Shown here: piece by piece, positions 7,511-14,342 of the stretch
How positions within the stretch are numbered: position 1 is the stretch's first letter
How the letters are laid out: each line of letters starts with the position of its first letter
From: an uncultured Treponema sp.
GTDB taxonomy: Bacteria > Spirochaetota > Spirochaetia > Treponematales > Treponemataceae
Length of the DNA stretch: 23,700 nt
Direction of reading: 5' to 3'
Assembly: GCA_905372235.1 (NCBI GenBank)
Contig: CAJPOF010000036.1
Span: forward strand, 1 to 23,700
Position numbers and translations under genes: made by a program
The notes under the pieces: model-generated
What the model was told of the DNA's origin: nothing
The model's database searches: none
Seen by the model: only the letters and a program-made list of their open reading frames with translations

Positions 7511-8500
7511 ATGGCGGAACGAAAATTCACTGTTTTAGACATGATAGAACTTGATTTGCCAGGTCACGATGCGCTTGAACTAAAATGTATCGGCGGCCGC
7601 CGCGGTCTACCAAGAGAAATTTCCGTTCCCGACATAAATCGCCCGGGGCTTGCCCTCTCGGGATTTTTCGATGCGTTCGCAAACAAACGAGTACAGCTTT
7701 TCGGACACGGAGAGACGGCTTACCTTCAAGAACTTCACAACAAAAACAAAAGCGATACGCTAAAAGATTTTTTTGCTTACAAGATTCCGTGCTGTGTCTT
7801 TTCAAACAACCAAGAACCTACCCAGGAATTTGCGCAGTTTGCAGAAGAAGTCTGCTGTCCCATACTGCAAACTCCAATGGACACCACAGATTTCACATCC
7901 AGATTGATAAGAGTTTTTTCGAATATTTTTGCTCCCAAAAAGACAATTCACGGCGTTCTTGTGGAAGTCTACGGAATCGGGATTCTTCTTACAGGTCATT
8001 CCGGAGTCGGAAAAAGCGAAACCGCCCTTGAACTTGTGGAGCGCGGACACAGACTTGTCGCCGACGACATCGTTGAAACAAAATGCGTAAACGGAAACAT
8101 AATCATTGGCAGAGGTCCGAATGCGCTTATAAGCCACCACATGGAAATACGGGGTCTTGGAATAATAAACATTTCGCAACTTTACGGAGTCGGAGCAATC
8201 AGAGACCAAAAGGAAATCCAGTTGGTTATTCAGCTTGAGGAATGGGATCAAAGCAAAGCGTACGACCGTCTTGGAGTCGACCAAAAATACATCGACATTC
8301 TTGGAGTAAAAATTCCAGCCATCGATATTCCCGTCCGCTCAGGAAGAAACCTTCCGATAATCATCGAAGCCGCCAGCATGAACGAAAGGCTCAAAAACAT
8401 GGGATACAATTCGGCAAGAGACTTCAACCAGAATGTCTTAAAATGGATAGAAAACGGAGAGATGCAGTCCACATACATGGGCGACGATGGCAGTTACTAA
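7511..8500 (+). CDS. hprK: HPr kinase/phosphorylase
   Basis: HprK phosphorylates and dephosphorylates Ser46 of HPr in response to ATP, phosphate and glycolytic intermediates, a cytosolic regulator of carbon use. The product is 329 residues from the ATG used here. The frame is open upstream to 7412, but that would place the promoter inside the gene, and family proteins begin at about this point. The N-terminal domain runs to about 130. The kinase domain has the conserved HG at 147-148, the P-loop GHSGVGKS (162-169), Asp-Asp at 185-186, the HprK signature LGIINISQLYGVGAI, and the C-terminal VPVRSGRN-like segment (IPVRSGRNLP). It heads an operon with ptsH 78 bases downstream. With no PTS permease nearby, a signalling rather than sugar-uptake role is likely. 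Confidence 0.95.
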   Translation: MAERKFTVLDMIELDLPGHDALELKCIGGRRGLPREISVPDINRPGLALSGFFDAFANKRVQLFGHGETAYLQELHNKNKSDTLKDFFAYKIPCCVFSNNQEPTQEFAQFAEEVCCPILQTPMDTTDFTSRLIRVFSNIFAPKKTIHGVLVEVYGIGILLTGHSGVGKSETALELVERGHRLVADDIVETKCVNGNIIIGRGPNALISHHMEIRGLGIINISQLYGVGAIRDQKEIQLVIQLEEWDQSKAYDRLGVDQKYIDILGVKIPAIDIPVRSGRNLPIIIEAASMNERLKNMGYNSARDFNQNVLKWIENGEMQSTYMGDDGSY

Positions 8501-8578
8501 AAAGAGTGAGGGCTGATTACACTAAGCGGATGCTTTATGTAGCGGCAAAAAATATATTTTGTGGAAAAGGAACATACT

Positions 8579-8845
8579 ATGATTGAAAGACTACTTACCG
8601 TAAAAAATCGAGCAGGAATTCATGCTCGCCCAGCCGCAATTATCGCACAGGCCGCAAACCAGTTCGCCTGCGAAATAATCATTGCCAAAGATGACACAAC
8701 AGTGAACGCAAAGTCAATCATGGGAGTAATCACTATGGCGGCAGGTTACAACACAGTCCTCACACTAAGAACAGAAGGAACGGACGAAAAGGAAGCCGCT
8801 GACAAAATATCGGCATTATTCGACTCAAAATTTGAGGAGGAATAA
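8579..8845 (+). CDS. ptsH: Phosphocarrier protein HPr
   Basis: HPr accepts phosphate from enzyme I on His15 and is a substrate of HprK on Ser46. Both residues sit at exactly the canonical positions in this 88-residue protein: GIHARPAA with His15, and AKSIMGV with Ser46. The start at 8579 is chosen over an in-frame GTG at 8561 because AAGGA lies seven bases upstream of the ATG and the protein then has family length and numbering. It follows hprK and precedes lexA by only four bases. A TATATT in the 78-base gap before it could be a weak internal -10, but no matching -35 is seen. A histidine, a serine and their kinase gene together suggest an intact regulatory HPr branch. Confidence 0.95.
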   Translation: MIERLLTVKNRAGIHARPAAIIAQAANQFACEIIIAKDDTTVNAKSIMGVITMAAGYNTVLTLRTEGTDEKEAADKISALFDSKFEEE

Positions 8846-8849
8846 GCTG

Positions 8850-9455
8850 ATGCGGGAGATAACAGAGCGACAGAAAGAAGTTCTCTCGTTCATCACAAAT
8901 TTCACAGAGGCGAACTCATATCCTCCTACAATCCGTGAAATCGCCGAACACTTTGGAATATCGTTGAAAGCAGTGCAAGACCGCATCGCGGCCCTTCAGA
9001 AAAAAGGCTATCTTTCAAGCGAAACAAAACGCTCAAGGTCAATCCGAATAATAAAAGAAGAAAAAGATTCCAGGCTATACATAAACAAAATTCCGCTTTT
9101 GGGGACGGTGGCTGCAGGAAAACCCCTGCTATGCGAAGAAAACCTTGACGGCTACGTCAATCTTACAGAACCTTTCATAAAACCCGGAAAAAGTTATTTT
9201 GCTCTAAGGGTAAGGGGAGCAAGCATGATAAACGCCGGCATATTGGAAGGAGACCTTGCGGTAATCGAACAGACTGAATCCGTGTTCGACGGGCAAATAG
9301 TCGTTGCCGTATTAGAGGATGCGATAACGCTCAAACGATATTATCGGGAAGATTCATGCGTAAGGCTACAGCCGGAAAATCCTGCGTTCCAACCCATACT
9401 CTGCAATGACGTAAGAATCGTGGGTGTGCTTTCAAGCATAGTGCGAACCTACTGA
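8850..9455 (+). CDS. lexA: LexA-type SOS repressor and self-cleaving protease
   Basis: LexA represses DNA-damage genes and cleaves itself when stimulated by RecA filaments. The 201-residue product has an N-terminal winged helix (PPTIREIAEHFGIS, 25-38, with recognition helix SLKAVQDRIAALQKKG) and a C-terminal S24 peptidase domain. The cleavage site Ala89-Gly90 (TVAAGKP), catalytic Ser125 (RGASMINAG) and Lys162 (AITLKRYY) are present, so self-cleavage should work. The recognition helix differs from the usual Gram-negative and Bacillus sequences, so its operator may differ too. The ATG at 8850 is preferred over a TTG at 8832, because AGGAGG (8835-8840) precedes it by nine bases. The gap after ptsH is four bases, so it is co-transcribed; no separate promoter or obvious LexA box is visible. 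Confidence 0.93.
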   Translation: MREITERQKEVLSFITNFTEANSYPPTIREIAEHFGISLKAVQDRIAALQKKGYLSSETKRSRSIRIIKEEKDSRLYINKIPLLGTVAAGKPLLCEENLDGYVNLTEPFIKPGKSYFALRVRGASMINAGILEGDLAVIEQTESVFDGQIVVAVLEDAITLKRYYREDSCVRLQPENPAFQPILCNDVRIVGVLSSIVRTY

Positions 9456-9472
9456 CTGGAGATTTTCGCAGT

Positions 9473-10471
9473 ATGGTCTATCTTTACACGGGTCCTGAAG
9501 CAGGCGAAAAAAACGATGCCGTAAAAGCCATAAAAACTTCGCTCAAAAAAAAATACGGTCAAATTGAAGAAAGTCTTTACTATGCAACGGAAAGTTCTCC
9601 GACGGAATACCTTTCGATACTTCAGAACGAAAACCTTTTTTCCGACGCCACGTGCATCGTCGTAAAAAATGCGGATGCAATAAAAAAGCCGAACGAAATC
9701 GGCATGATAATCGACTGGATTCAATCGGGACAAATCGACAAGAACATCCTGATTCTGATTTCCGATGAATATTCCATAAATTCAAAACTCGACAAGGCGA
9801 TTCCGCCTTCAAACAAGAAAATCTTTTGGGAACTTTCTGAAAACCGCCGCCACGAATGGATAAAGAATTTCTTCAGCAAAAACGGCTACTCAATAGAAAA
9901 TGACGCCGTAAATTCGATTGTCGAAATGTTCGAAAGCAACACCGAAACATTGAAAAGCGAGTGCAGCCGATTCTTTCCGATTTTCCAAAAAGACCACCTC
10001 ATAACATGCGACGATGTAGATTCGGTGCTTTTCAGCACAAGAGAAGAAAACGCATTCACCCTTTTTGACACGATGGCTGACTACGGCTCAAATCCCGAAA
10101 AAATCCTCGAACGAACTCTGATGATTCTTCAAAAGATAAGACTTTCAAAAGAAAACCAATCCTTTTTGATTCTTGCAGGACTTGCCTCCTGCTACAGAAA
10201 ACTCGCCCTATACCACAAACTTCTTGCTTCAGGAATGACAGATGATTTCAACCTCAAGAAAAACGGATTTTCAAGCAAAAAGATGAAGAATCAATATGCA
10301 AACGCCGCAAAAACTTGGAGTCCGGGGCAAAGCCATGCGATATTGGCTTCAATCGCAGAATGCGATATGGCGATACGTTCCAACGGAAGCCTGCTTGAAG
10401 ACATTTATCTTCAAAAACTGATTTACGAAATCGTTGTAAAAAAAGGCGCATCAAGCGCAAAATACGAATAA
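9473..10471 (+). CDS. holA: DNA polymerase III delta subunit
   Basis: Delta is the clamp-opening subunit of the replicative clamp loader (delta, delta-prime, tau/gamma). The 332-residue protein is divergent but has the family order: an N-terminal AAA+-like domain beginning with a short beta strand and glycine turn (MVYLYTGPEAGEK), then a lid domain. A C-terminal collar domain starts around the characteristic REENAFTLFDTMADYG segment, a match to the E-F-L-D pattern of HolA. As is usual for delta, it lacks a true P-loop. GGAG lies 11 bases before the ATG, and the start is 17 bases after lexA. It ends the hprK-ptsH-lexA-holA cluster, so replication and SOS genes share a transcript. Confidence 0.85.
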   Translation: MVYLYTGPEAGEKNDAVKAIKTSLKKKYGQIEESLYYATESSPTEYLSILQNENLFSDATCIVVKNADAIKKPNEIGMIIDWIQSGQIDKNILILISDEYSINSKLDKAIPPSNKKIFWELSENRRHEWIKNFFSKNGYSIENDAVNSIVEMFESNTETLKSECSRFFPIFQKDHLITCDDVDSVLFSTREENAFTLFDTMADYGSNPEKILERTLMILQKIRLSKENQSFLILAGLASCYRKLALYHKLLASGMTDDFNLKKNGFSSKKMKNQYANAAKTWSPGQSHAILASIAECDMAIRSNGSLLEDIYLQKLIYEIVVKKGASSAKYE

Positions 10472-10491
10472 TTTCTTTTCAGCCACAGAAA

Positions 10492-10716
10492 TCAGAGGGA
10501 AAGCCCCCCGATAATTTCGCCGAGTTTTTTTATTTCTTCGCCGCTCAAGGTAATGCCTTTTCCCATTTTCTGATGGTCGGGAGACCAGCTTCTGATGTCG
10601 TATTTTGCAGGACGACCGCCCCACGAAACTTTGTTCACTTCAAATTTCCATCCGCTCTTGGATTCGGAAATGAGTCCAATACTTTCGGTTATCTCAAAAG
10701 AAAAATCCTCAGCCAT
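10492..10716 (-). CDS. PC4/YdbC-family ssDNA-binding protein
   Basis: This 74-residue protein matches the bacterial YdbC branch of the PC4 (transcriptional coactivator p15) family. The diagnostic features are a short beta region with WGGRPAKYDIRSW (32-44), the MGKGITL turn and a closing helix EEIKKLGEIIGGL. Members form dimers that bind single-stranded DNA, but their cellular role in bacteria is not settled. A very good ribosome-binding site, AGGAGGTG, lies just upstream of the ATG. A GATAATATAA stretch near 10741-10750 may hold its -10, without a convincing -35. It converges on holA (20 bases between stops, only a weak 6-bp hairpin) and diverges from the purH-like gene. Confidence 0.85.
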   Translation of the reverse strand: MAEDFSFEITESIGLISESKSGWKFEVNKVSWGGRPAKYDIRSWSPDHQKMGKGITLSGEEIKKLGEIIGGLSL

Positions 10717-10885
10717 AATTACACCTCCTAAAAGTACACGTTATATTATCATGCAGAATTATGATTTTCGCTAGAAATTCATTGATAAAGTAAAGAAAAT
10801 CGATTTTTACGGGTTCTAAAAACTTCTGCGAATCGAACGATTTCCGTTCAGCAAGGGCTTCGAACTTTCTGCATATTCTGTGCAA

Positions 10886-10913
10886 TTGAATTTTAATGCA
10901 ATTTTGATAGAAT
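10886..10913 (+). promoter_or_regulatory. purH-like gene promoter, predicted leaderless
   Basis: TTGAAT (10886-10891) and TAGAAT (10908-10913) are spaced by 16 bp. The expected +1 is 10920, the A of the start codon. No Shine-Dalgarno sequence is present in the six bases between -10 and ATG. The -35 hexamer is identical to that of hprK. Confidence 0.52.
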
Positions 10914-10919
10914 GAACTC

Positions 10920-12524
10920 ATGAAAAAGCGTGCCATTCTTTATACTGAAAACATGGAAAATCTGCTTTCACTTGCGGAATTTCTTGTCTCGGATAATTGG
11001 GAGATAATTTCTGCCGGTGAGACGGCGGAGTTTCTTGGATACAAGAACATTCCCGTGACTGTGGAAAAATCCCTTCTTAACTCAAGTCATGAAAACGATG
11101 CCCACCTCAGGCTTCTTCATCAGATTGACCAGACGGAAAATAAATACAGTTACGACGGTCTTGAAAGCGCAGGCGAGGTAAAACTTGTCTGCATAAATAT
11201 TCAGCCCAAGTTCATGCCGTTGACATCGTTCCTTGAAGAATCAAGTTCTGAAAATTCCATAGATTTCAAGCACATCTCATTGATAAGATACGCCGCAAAG
11301 AACTACAACAGCACTCTTGTCCTTACAAATCCTGAAGACTATCACGAAGCCACGATTCAGTTGAGGACTGACAGCGTATCAAAAGAGTTCAGGCTTGAAC
11401 TTGCGGCAAAAGCGTTGAATCTGTGTTCGGCATACGATGCGGCGACTTCTCTTTCGATAATGATGCAAAAACAGAAAATCGAGTTTCCAAAATATTTTAT
11501 GGTTCCATACGAACGTAGCATAAAACTGAGCCATGGAAGCAACCCCCATCAGTCTGCGTGTCTTTACACGGAAAACTTAAAAAATTCCGCACTCAATGGA
11601 ATGAAAAAGATTCAGGGAAAGGAACTGGATCTTTTGATTGTGAAAAATTATTTTCTTGCGTGGAACACGGTCAGCCTGTTCCTTAAAATCATAAAAAACC
11701 CGTTCGAGGTCGAAACCATAGACAGTTCCGGCTACGCTTACACTACACCTTTTACGCCTGCTGCAGGCTCTGTCTTTACGATAGGAATAAAAAACAACAA
11801 TCCGATTGCCGCGTCTCTTGGCTCGAATGTGAACCATTCCCTTTCAAAGACGTTCAACTGCGCTCCGGAAATCTTTGACGGAGCGACGCTCGGCTGCAGC
11901 GCCGTGATCGATGTGGAAGCCGCGATAACGCTTTCAAAATCCAATCTGATGGCAATAATCGCTCCCGACTTCACAAAAGATGCCCGGCAGATACTTGCCG
12001 AGAACAATTCTATCCGTCTGGTAATGGCATCTGTGGTCTCTTCAAGTTTCCATGAGGTTTCATCCGTGGACGGCGGACTTATGGTGGAGACAGCCGACAA
12101 TGAACTGTTCCGGAAATGGCATATCGTTACGCAAAAACGCCCGAATCAGGCTCAGATTGATTCCATGGCGTTCGGAACTATGGTCTGCCTGCCTGCAAAA
12201 TCTTATTCGTCGATTGTGATAAATGATTTTTCAGCCATCGGAATTTCTACCGGACAGCCAAGCAGAAAAAGGTCGCTGAATCTTGCGATTCAGGATGCCG
12301 AGGAATGTTTCAGAAACGGCTTGACGTCTTCGGACACGAATGCCGAAGTTCTGGTCAGCGACACATCCATTCCTTTTGACGAAAGGATAATCAAGGCGGC
12401 GGAAATGGGTGTAAAAGCCATAATTCAGACAGGAGGCACTTCAAGCGACCGCGCTCTGATAGATTTTTGCAATGAACACGAAATCTCAATGATTTTTACA
12501 GGAATGCACCATCGTTCTTTTTAA
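10920..12524 (+). CDS. PurH-family protein with degenerate active sites
   Basis: PurH normally joins an IMP cyclohydrolase domain to an AICAR transformylase domain. This 534-residue protein has full family length and aligns end to end. Conserved landmarks are RYAAKN (123-128), GSNPHQ (206-211), GKEL (233-236), IIAPDF (346-351), VTQKRP (403-408), GQPSR (445-449), IIQTGG (501-506) and IFTGM (525-529). Most catalytic motifs are missing. STGGT is SAGET (31-35), the RVKTLHP loop is absent, and IDIGGPT is IDFKHIS (114-120). KHxNPCG is KNNNPIA (291-297), so the catalytic His is Asn; KSNAIV is KSYSSIV (427-433); SDAFFPFRD is SDTSIPFDE. Either it is a pseudoenzyme with a new role or it uses an altered chemistry. 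The start has a leaderless-type promoter. mraY follows 58 bases later. Confidence 0.8.
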   Translation: MKKRAILYTENMENLLSLAEFLVSDNWEIISAGETAEFLGYKNIPVTVEKSLLNSSHENDAHLRLLHQIDQTENKYSYDGLESAGEVKLVCINIQPKFMPLTSFLEESSSENSIDFKHISLIRYAAKNYNSTLVLTNPEDYHEATIQLRTDSVSKEFRLELAAKALNLCSAYDAATSLSIMMQKQKIEFPKYFMVPYERSIKLSHGSNPHQSACLYTENLKNSALNGMKKIQGKELDLLIVKNYFLAWNTVSLFLKIIKNPFEVETIDSSGYAYTTPFTPAAGSVFTIGIKNNNPIAASLGSNVNHSLSKTFNCAPEIFDGATLGCSAVIDVEAAITLSKSNLMAIIAPDFTKDARQILAENNSIRLVMASVVSSSFHEVSSVDGGLMVETADNELFRKWHIVTQKRPNQAQIDSMAFGTMVCLPAKSYSSIVINDFSAIGISTGQPSRKRSLNLAIQDAEECFRNGLTSSDTNAEVLVSDTSIPFDERIIKAAEMGVKAIIQTGGTSSDRALIDFCNEHEISMIFTGMHHRSF

Positions 12525-12582
12525 TGGAATCAAAATACGTTTCAACGTTTTTGTTCCGATTTAATTTTTTACCGAGGATTTT

Positions 12583-13659
12583 ATGCTTTACCATCTTGGC
12601 GTTTTTCTACAGACTTTTTGGGGACCTGCCCGGCTTCTGCAGTCATATACGGTGCTGATTGCGCTTGTGCTTTACACTGGATTTTTTGTGACCAATTGGA
12701 TTCTTCCAAAATTTTACGACATACTTCCGCATGACCGGGGACGCGAATTCACGATTAAGGAAAACGCCGAAGCCGCAAAAGGTAAACCTACAGGAGCGGG
12801 TTCCGTTTTCATTTCGATTTATGCGCTGATATGCATAATTTTTGTTCCGATGGGAATTCTTCAGGCGGGAATCTTAATTCTTACTTGGCTTACGATGCTC
12901 ATGGGATTCCTTGATGACAGAAGCATCACCAGTTGGGGCGAATACCTTAAAGGATTCCTTGACCTAGTAATAGCGATTCTTACGGCTCTTCTTATATATT
13001 TTTTCATATCACGGCAAAACGCCGACGGAAACGTGCATTTTTGGTTTCCATTCATTTCAAATCCTGTGAATGTGCATCCTGCCGTATTTGTGGCAATAAG
13101 CGTGATTCTTATATGGGCTTCGATAAACACCACAAACTGCACCGACGGCGTTGACGGGCTTAGCGGCTCTTTGGTGCTGATTGCCCTTCTTACTTTAGGA
13201 GCTGTGTTTTATTTCATTTTGGGACATAAAGACATAGCCGCCTATCTTTTAGTTCCGCATCTGCAGGACGGAGCAAAATGGGCGTTGATGACATTCGGTT
13301 TTGCCGGAGTTCTGATGGGCTATCTTTGGCACAACGCATTTCCGTCCAGCGTGCTGATGGGGGATGCAGGAAGCAGGGCGCTAGGATATTTTATAGGAGT
13401 GATGGTTCTTATAAGCGGAAACCCGCTTTTGATTTTTGCCACAAGCACAGTGATTTTTCTGAACGGCGGAATGGGACTTCTGAAAGTTTTCCTTTTAAGA
13501 TTCTTCCATATAAAAATATTCGAAAACATTAGATTTCCGCTGCATGACCATATGCGGAAGAACAAAGGCTGGAGCACCACGCAAGTTCTTCTGAAATTCA
13601 TGATATTGCAGTTACTGATAACAGTCGCCGTTCTTGGACTGTTCCTTAAAATAAGGTAG
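12583..13659 (+). CDS. mraY: Phospho-N-acetylmuramoyl-pentapeptide transferase (MraY-type)
   Basis: MraY transfers phospho-MurNAc-pentapeptide from UDP to undecaprenyl phosphate, making lipid I on the inner face of the membrane. The 358-residue polytopic protein has the superfamily motifs: GKPTGAG (67-73, for TPTMGG), FLDD with Asp111-Asp112, INTTNCTDGVDGLSGS (181-196), MGDAGS with Asp261, and PLHDH (319-323) followed by KGW. The family's HHH motif is HDH here, and DDRSI replaces the usual DDxxK. These changes and the location outside a dcw cluster make WecA-like activity a lesser alternative, but the TDGVDGL and PLHxH pair favours MraY. GAGG lies five bases before the ATG, so it is conventionally initiated, probably co-transcribed with the purH-like gene. 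Confidence 0.85.
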   Translation: MLYHLGVFLQTFWGPARLLQSYTVLIALVLYTGFFVTNWILPKFYDILPHDRGREFTIKENAEAAKGKPTGAGSVFISIYALICIIFVPMGILQAGILILTWLTMLMGFLDDRSITSWGEYLKGFLDLVIAILTALLIYFFISRQNADGNVHFWFPFISNPVNVHPAVFVAISVILIWASINTTNCTDGVDGLSGSLVLIALLTLGAVFYFILGHKDIAAYLLVPHLQDGAKWALMTFGFAGVLMGYLWHNAFPSSVLMGDAGSRALGYFIGVMVLISGNPLLIFATSTVIFLNGGMGLLKVFLLRFFHIKIFENIRFPLHDHMRKNKGWSTTQVLLKFMILQLLITVAVLGLFLKIR

Positions 13660-13704
13660 GGACGATTAAGAAAAACAAAGATAGGGAGGATGCGTTTTTT
13701 TGGA

Positions 13705-13833
13705 AGAATGCTCCGCGCGGAGAATTGAACGGTGCCGTAAGGCAGTGGGCGGCTTTTCCCGTATTGATGGATTTTTATATATGCCGGCTAAAATCGTATG
13801 TTTTTGTTGCCGCCCACCAAGCCCTAGGCGGGC
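13705..13833. other. GC-rich structured intergenic block
   Basis: Between mraY and yhbY lies a run of inverted repeats that is much richer in GC than its flanks. CTCCGCGCGGAG (13711-13722) is a 12-bp palindrome. TGCC-GTAA-GGCA (13733-13744) is a hairpin with a GNRA tetraloop. GTGGGCGGC (13745-13753) pairs perfectly with GCCGCCCAC (13809-13817) across 55 bases, and GCCC/GGGC (13821-13824/13830-13833) form a short stem. No poly-T tract follows, so it is not a standard terminator. It could be a small structured RNA or a dispersed Treponema intergenic repeat. I recognise no known RNA family (not tmRNA, RNase P or SRP RNA). Confidence 0.4.
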
Positions 13834-13870
13834 CGTGAAATGCGAGTTGGAAAATGCCTTTGCGCCCTGA

Positions 13871-13899
13871 TTGTCTTTGGAAAAAATACTTGGTACTAT
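13871..13899 (+). promoter_or_regulatory. yhbY promoter, extended -10, predicted leaderless
   Basis: TTGTCT (13871-13876), a 17-bp spacer and TACTAT (13894-13899) preceded by TGG form an extended -10 promoter. Expected +1 is 13906, one base before the yhbY ATG at 13907. TTACACC between them contains no Shine-Dalgarno sequence. Confidence 0.55.
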
Positions 13900-13906
13900 T
13901 TACACC

Positions 13907-14203
13907 ATGACAGAATTAACAAGCAAGCAAAGAAAACAACTGGAAAAACAAGCCCACAACTTAGCCCCGATTGTGATAGTCGGCGGAAACGGAGTTTCAC
14001 CGCAAGTAATCGAGATGGTTTTAAAATCGCTGGATTTTCACGAACTTATAAAAGTGAAATTCAACGAATTCAAGGACGAAAAACGCTCCTTGACAGAAGA
14101 AATCTGCGCCAAAACGGAAGCGACGCTGGTCAGAATCATCGGGAATGTTGCCATACTTTTCAAGCAAAACGAAGACCCCAAAAAACGGAAATACACGATT
14201 TGA
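13907..14203 (+). CDS. yhbY: YhbY-family CRM-domain RNA-binding protein
   Basis: YhbY proteins are single CRM (chloroplast RNA splicing and ribosome maturation) domains that associate with pre-50S ribosomal particles. The 98-residue product shows the family pattern: LTSKQRKQLEKQAHNLAP, the GGNG loop (GxxG RNA-binding motif), HELIKVKF, and the closing strand VRIIGNVAILFK. The frame is open upstream to a TTG at 13871, but that TTG lies inside the predicted -35 box and family members begin near LTxKQ, so ATG 13907 is used. The gene appears monocistronic, with a weak terminator candidate after it. Confidence 0.9.
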   Translation: MTELTSKQRKQLEKQAHNLAPIVIVGGNGVSPQVIEMVLKSLDFHELIKVKFNEFKDEKRSLTEEICAKTEATLVRIIGNVAILFKQNEDPKKRKYTI

Positions 14204-14214
14204 TGTGTAACCGG

Positions 14215-14236
14215 ACAGCGAATTCAGTTGTTTTTT
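14215..14236 (+). terminator. Weak intrinsic terminator candidate after yhbY
   Basis: ACAGC and GTTGT (with one G-T wobble) can form a 5-bp stem around loop GAATTCA, followed directly by TTTTT. It is weak but correctly placed 12 bases after the yhbY stop. Confidence 0.35.
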
Positions 14237-14262
14237 AACTTGTATCTAAATGAAAATAAAAT
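14234..14262 (+). promoter_or_regulatory. Possible promoter of the gld-like operon
   Basis: TTTAAC (14234-14239), a 17-bp spacer and TAAAAT (14257-14262) would start transcription near 14269. A 6-bp-arm inverted repeat ATGAAA (14250-14255)/TTTCAT (14262-14267) overlaps the -10 and may be an operator. The -35 is poor. Confidence 0.35.
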
Positions 14263-14269
14263 TTCATCA

Positions 14270-14290
14270 AAAGTTTGCGTCGCAGACTTT
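14270..14290 (+). promoter_or_regulatory. 5'-end hairpin in gld-like operon leader
   Basis: AAAGTTTGC-GTC-GCAGACTTT is a 9-bp stem with one G-T wobble and a 3-base loop. It begins one base after the predicted transcription start, a position typical of 5' stability hairpins. No poly-T tract follows, so it is not a terminator. Confidence 0.42.
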
Positions 14291-14342
14291 CTTACTTTAC
14301 GGCGTTTTTCACTTTTGAATTTACGCTTATGGGAGAAAATAA

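Noticed and set aside
8561..8578. GTG start for HPr at 8561
   Set aside because: The Shine-Dalgarno sequence lies inside this extension, and canonical His15/Ser46 numbering fits ATG 8579.
8832..8849. TTG start for LexA at 8832
   Set aside because: AGGAGG at 8835-8840 would be inside the coding region; ATG 8850 has proper spacing.
10471..10492. ATTTCT/AGAAAT repeat as a terminator between holA and the YdbC-like gene
   Set aside because: Six A/T-rich base pairs overlapping the stop codon region, without a poly-T tract; too weak.
13840..14238. 132-residue frame overlapping yhbY
   Set aside because: It is a different frame of the yhbY region with no family features; the YhbY frame has clear CRM motifs.
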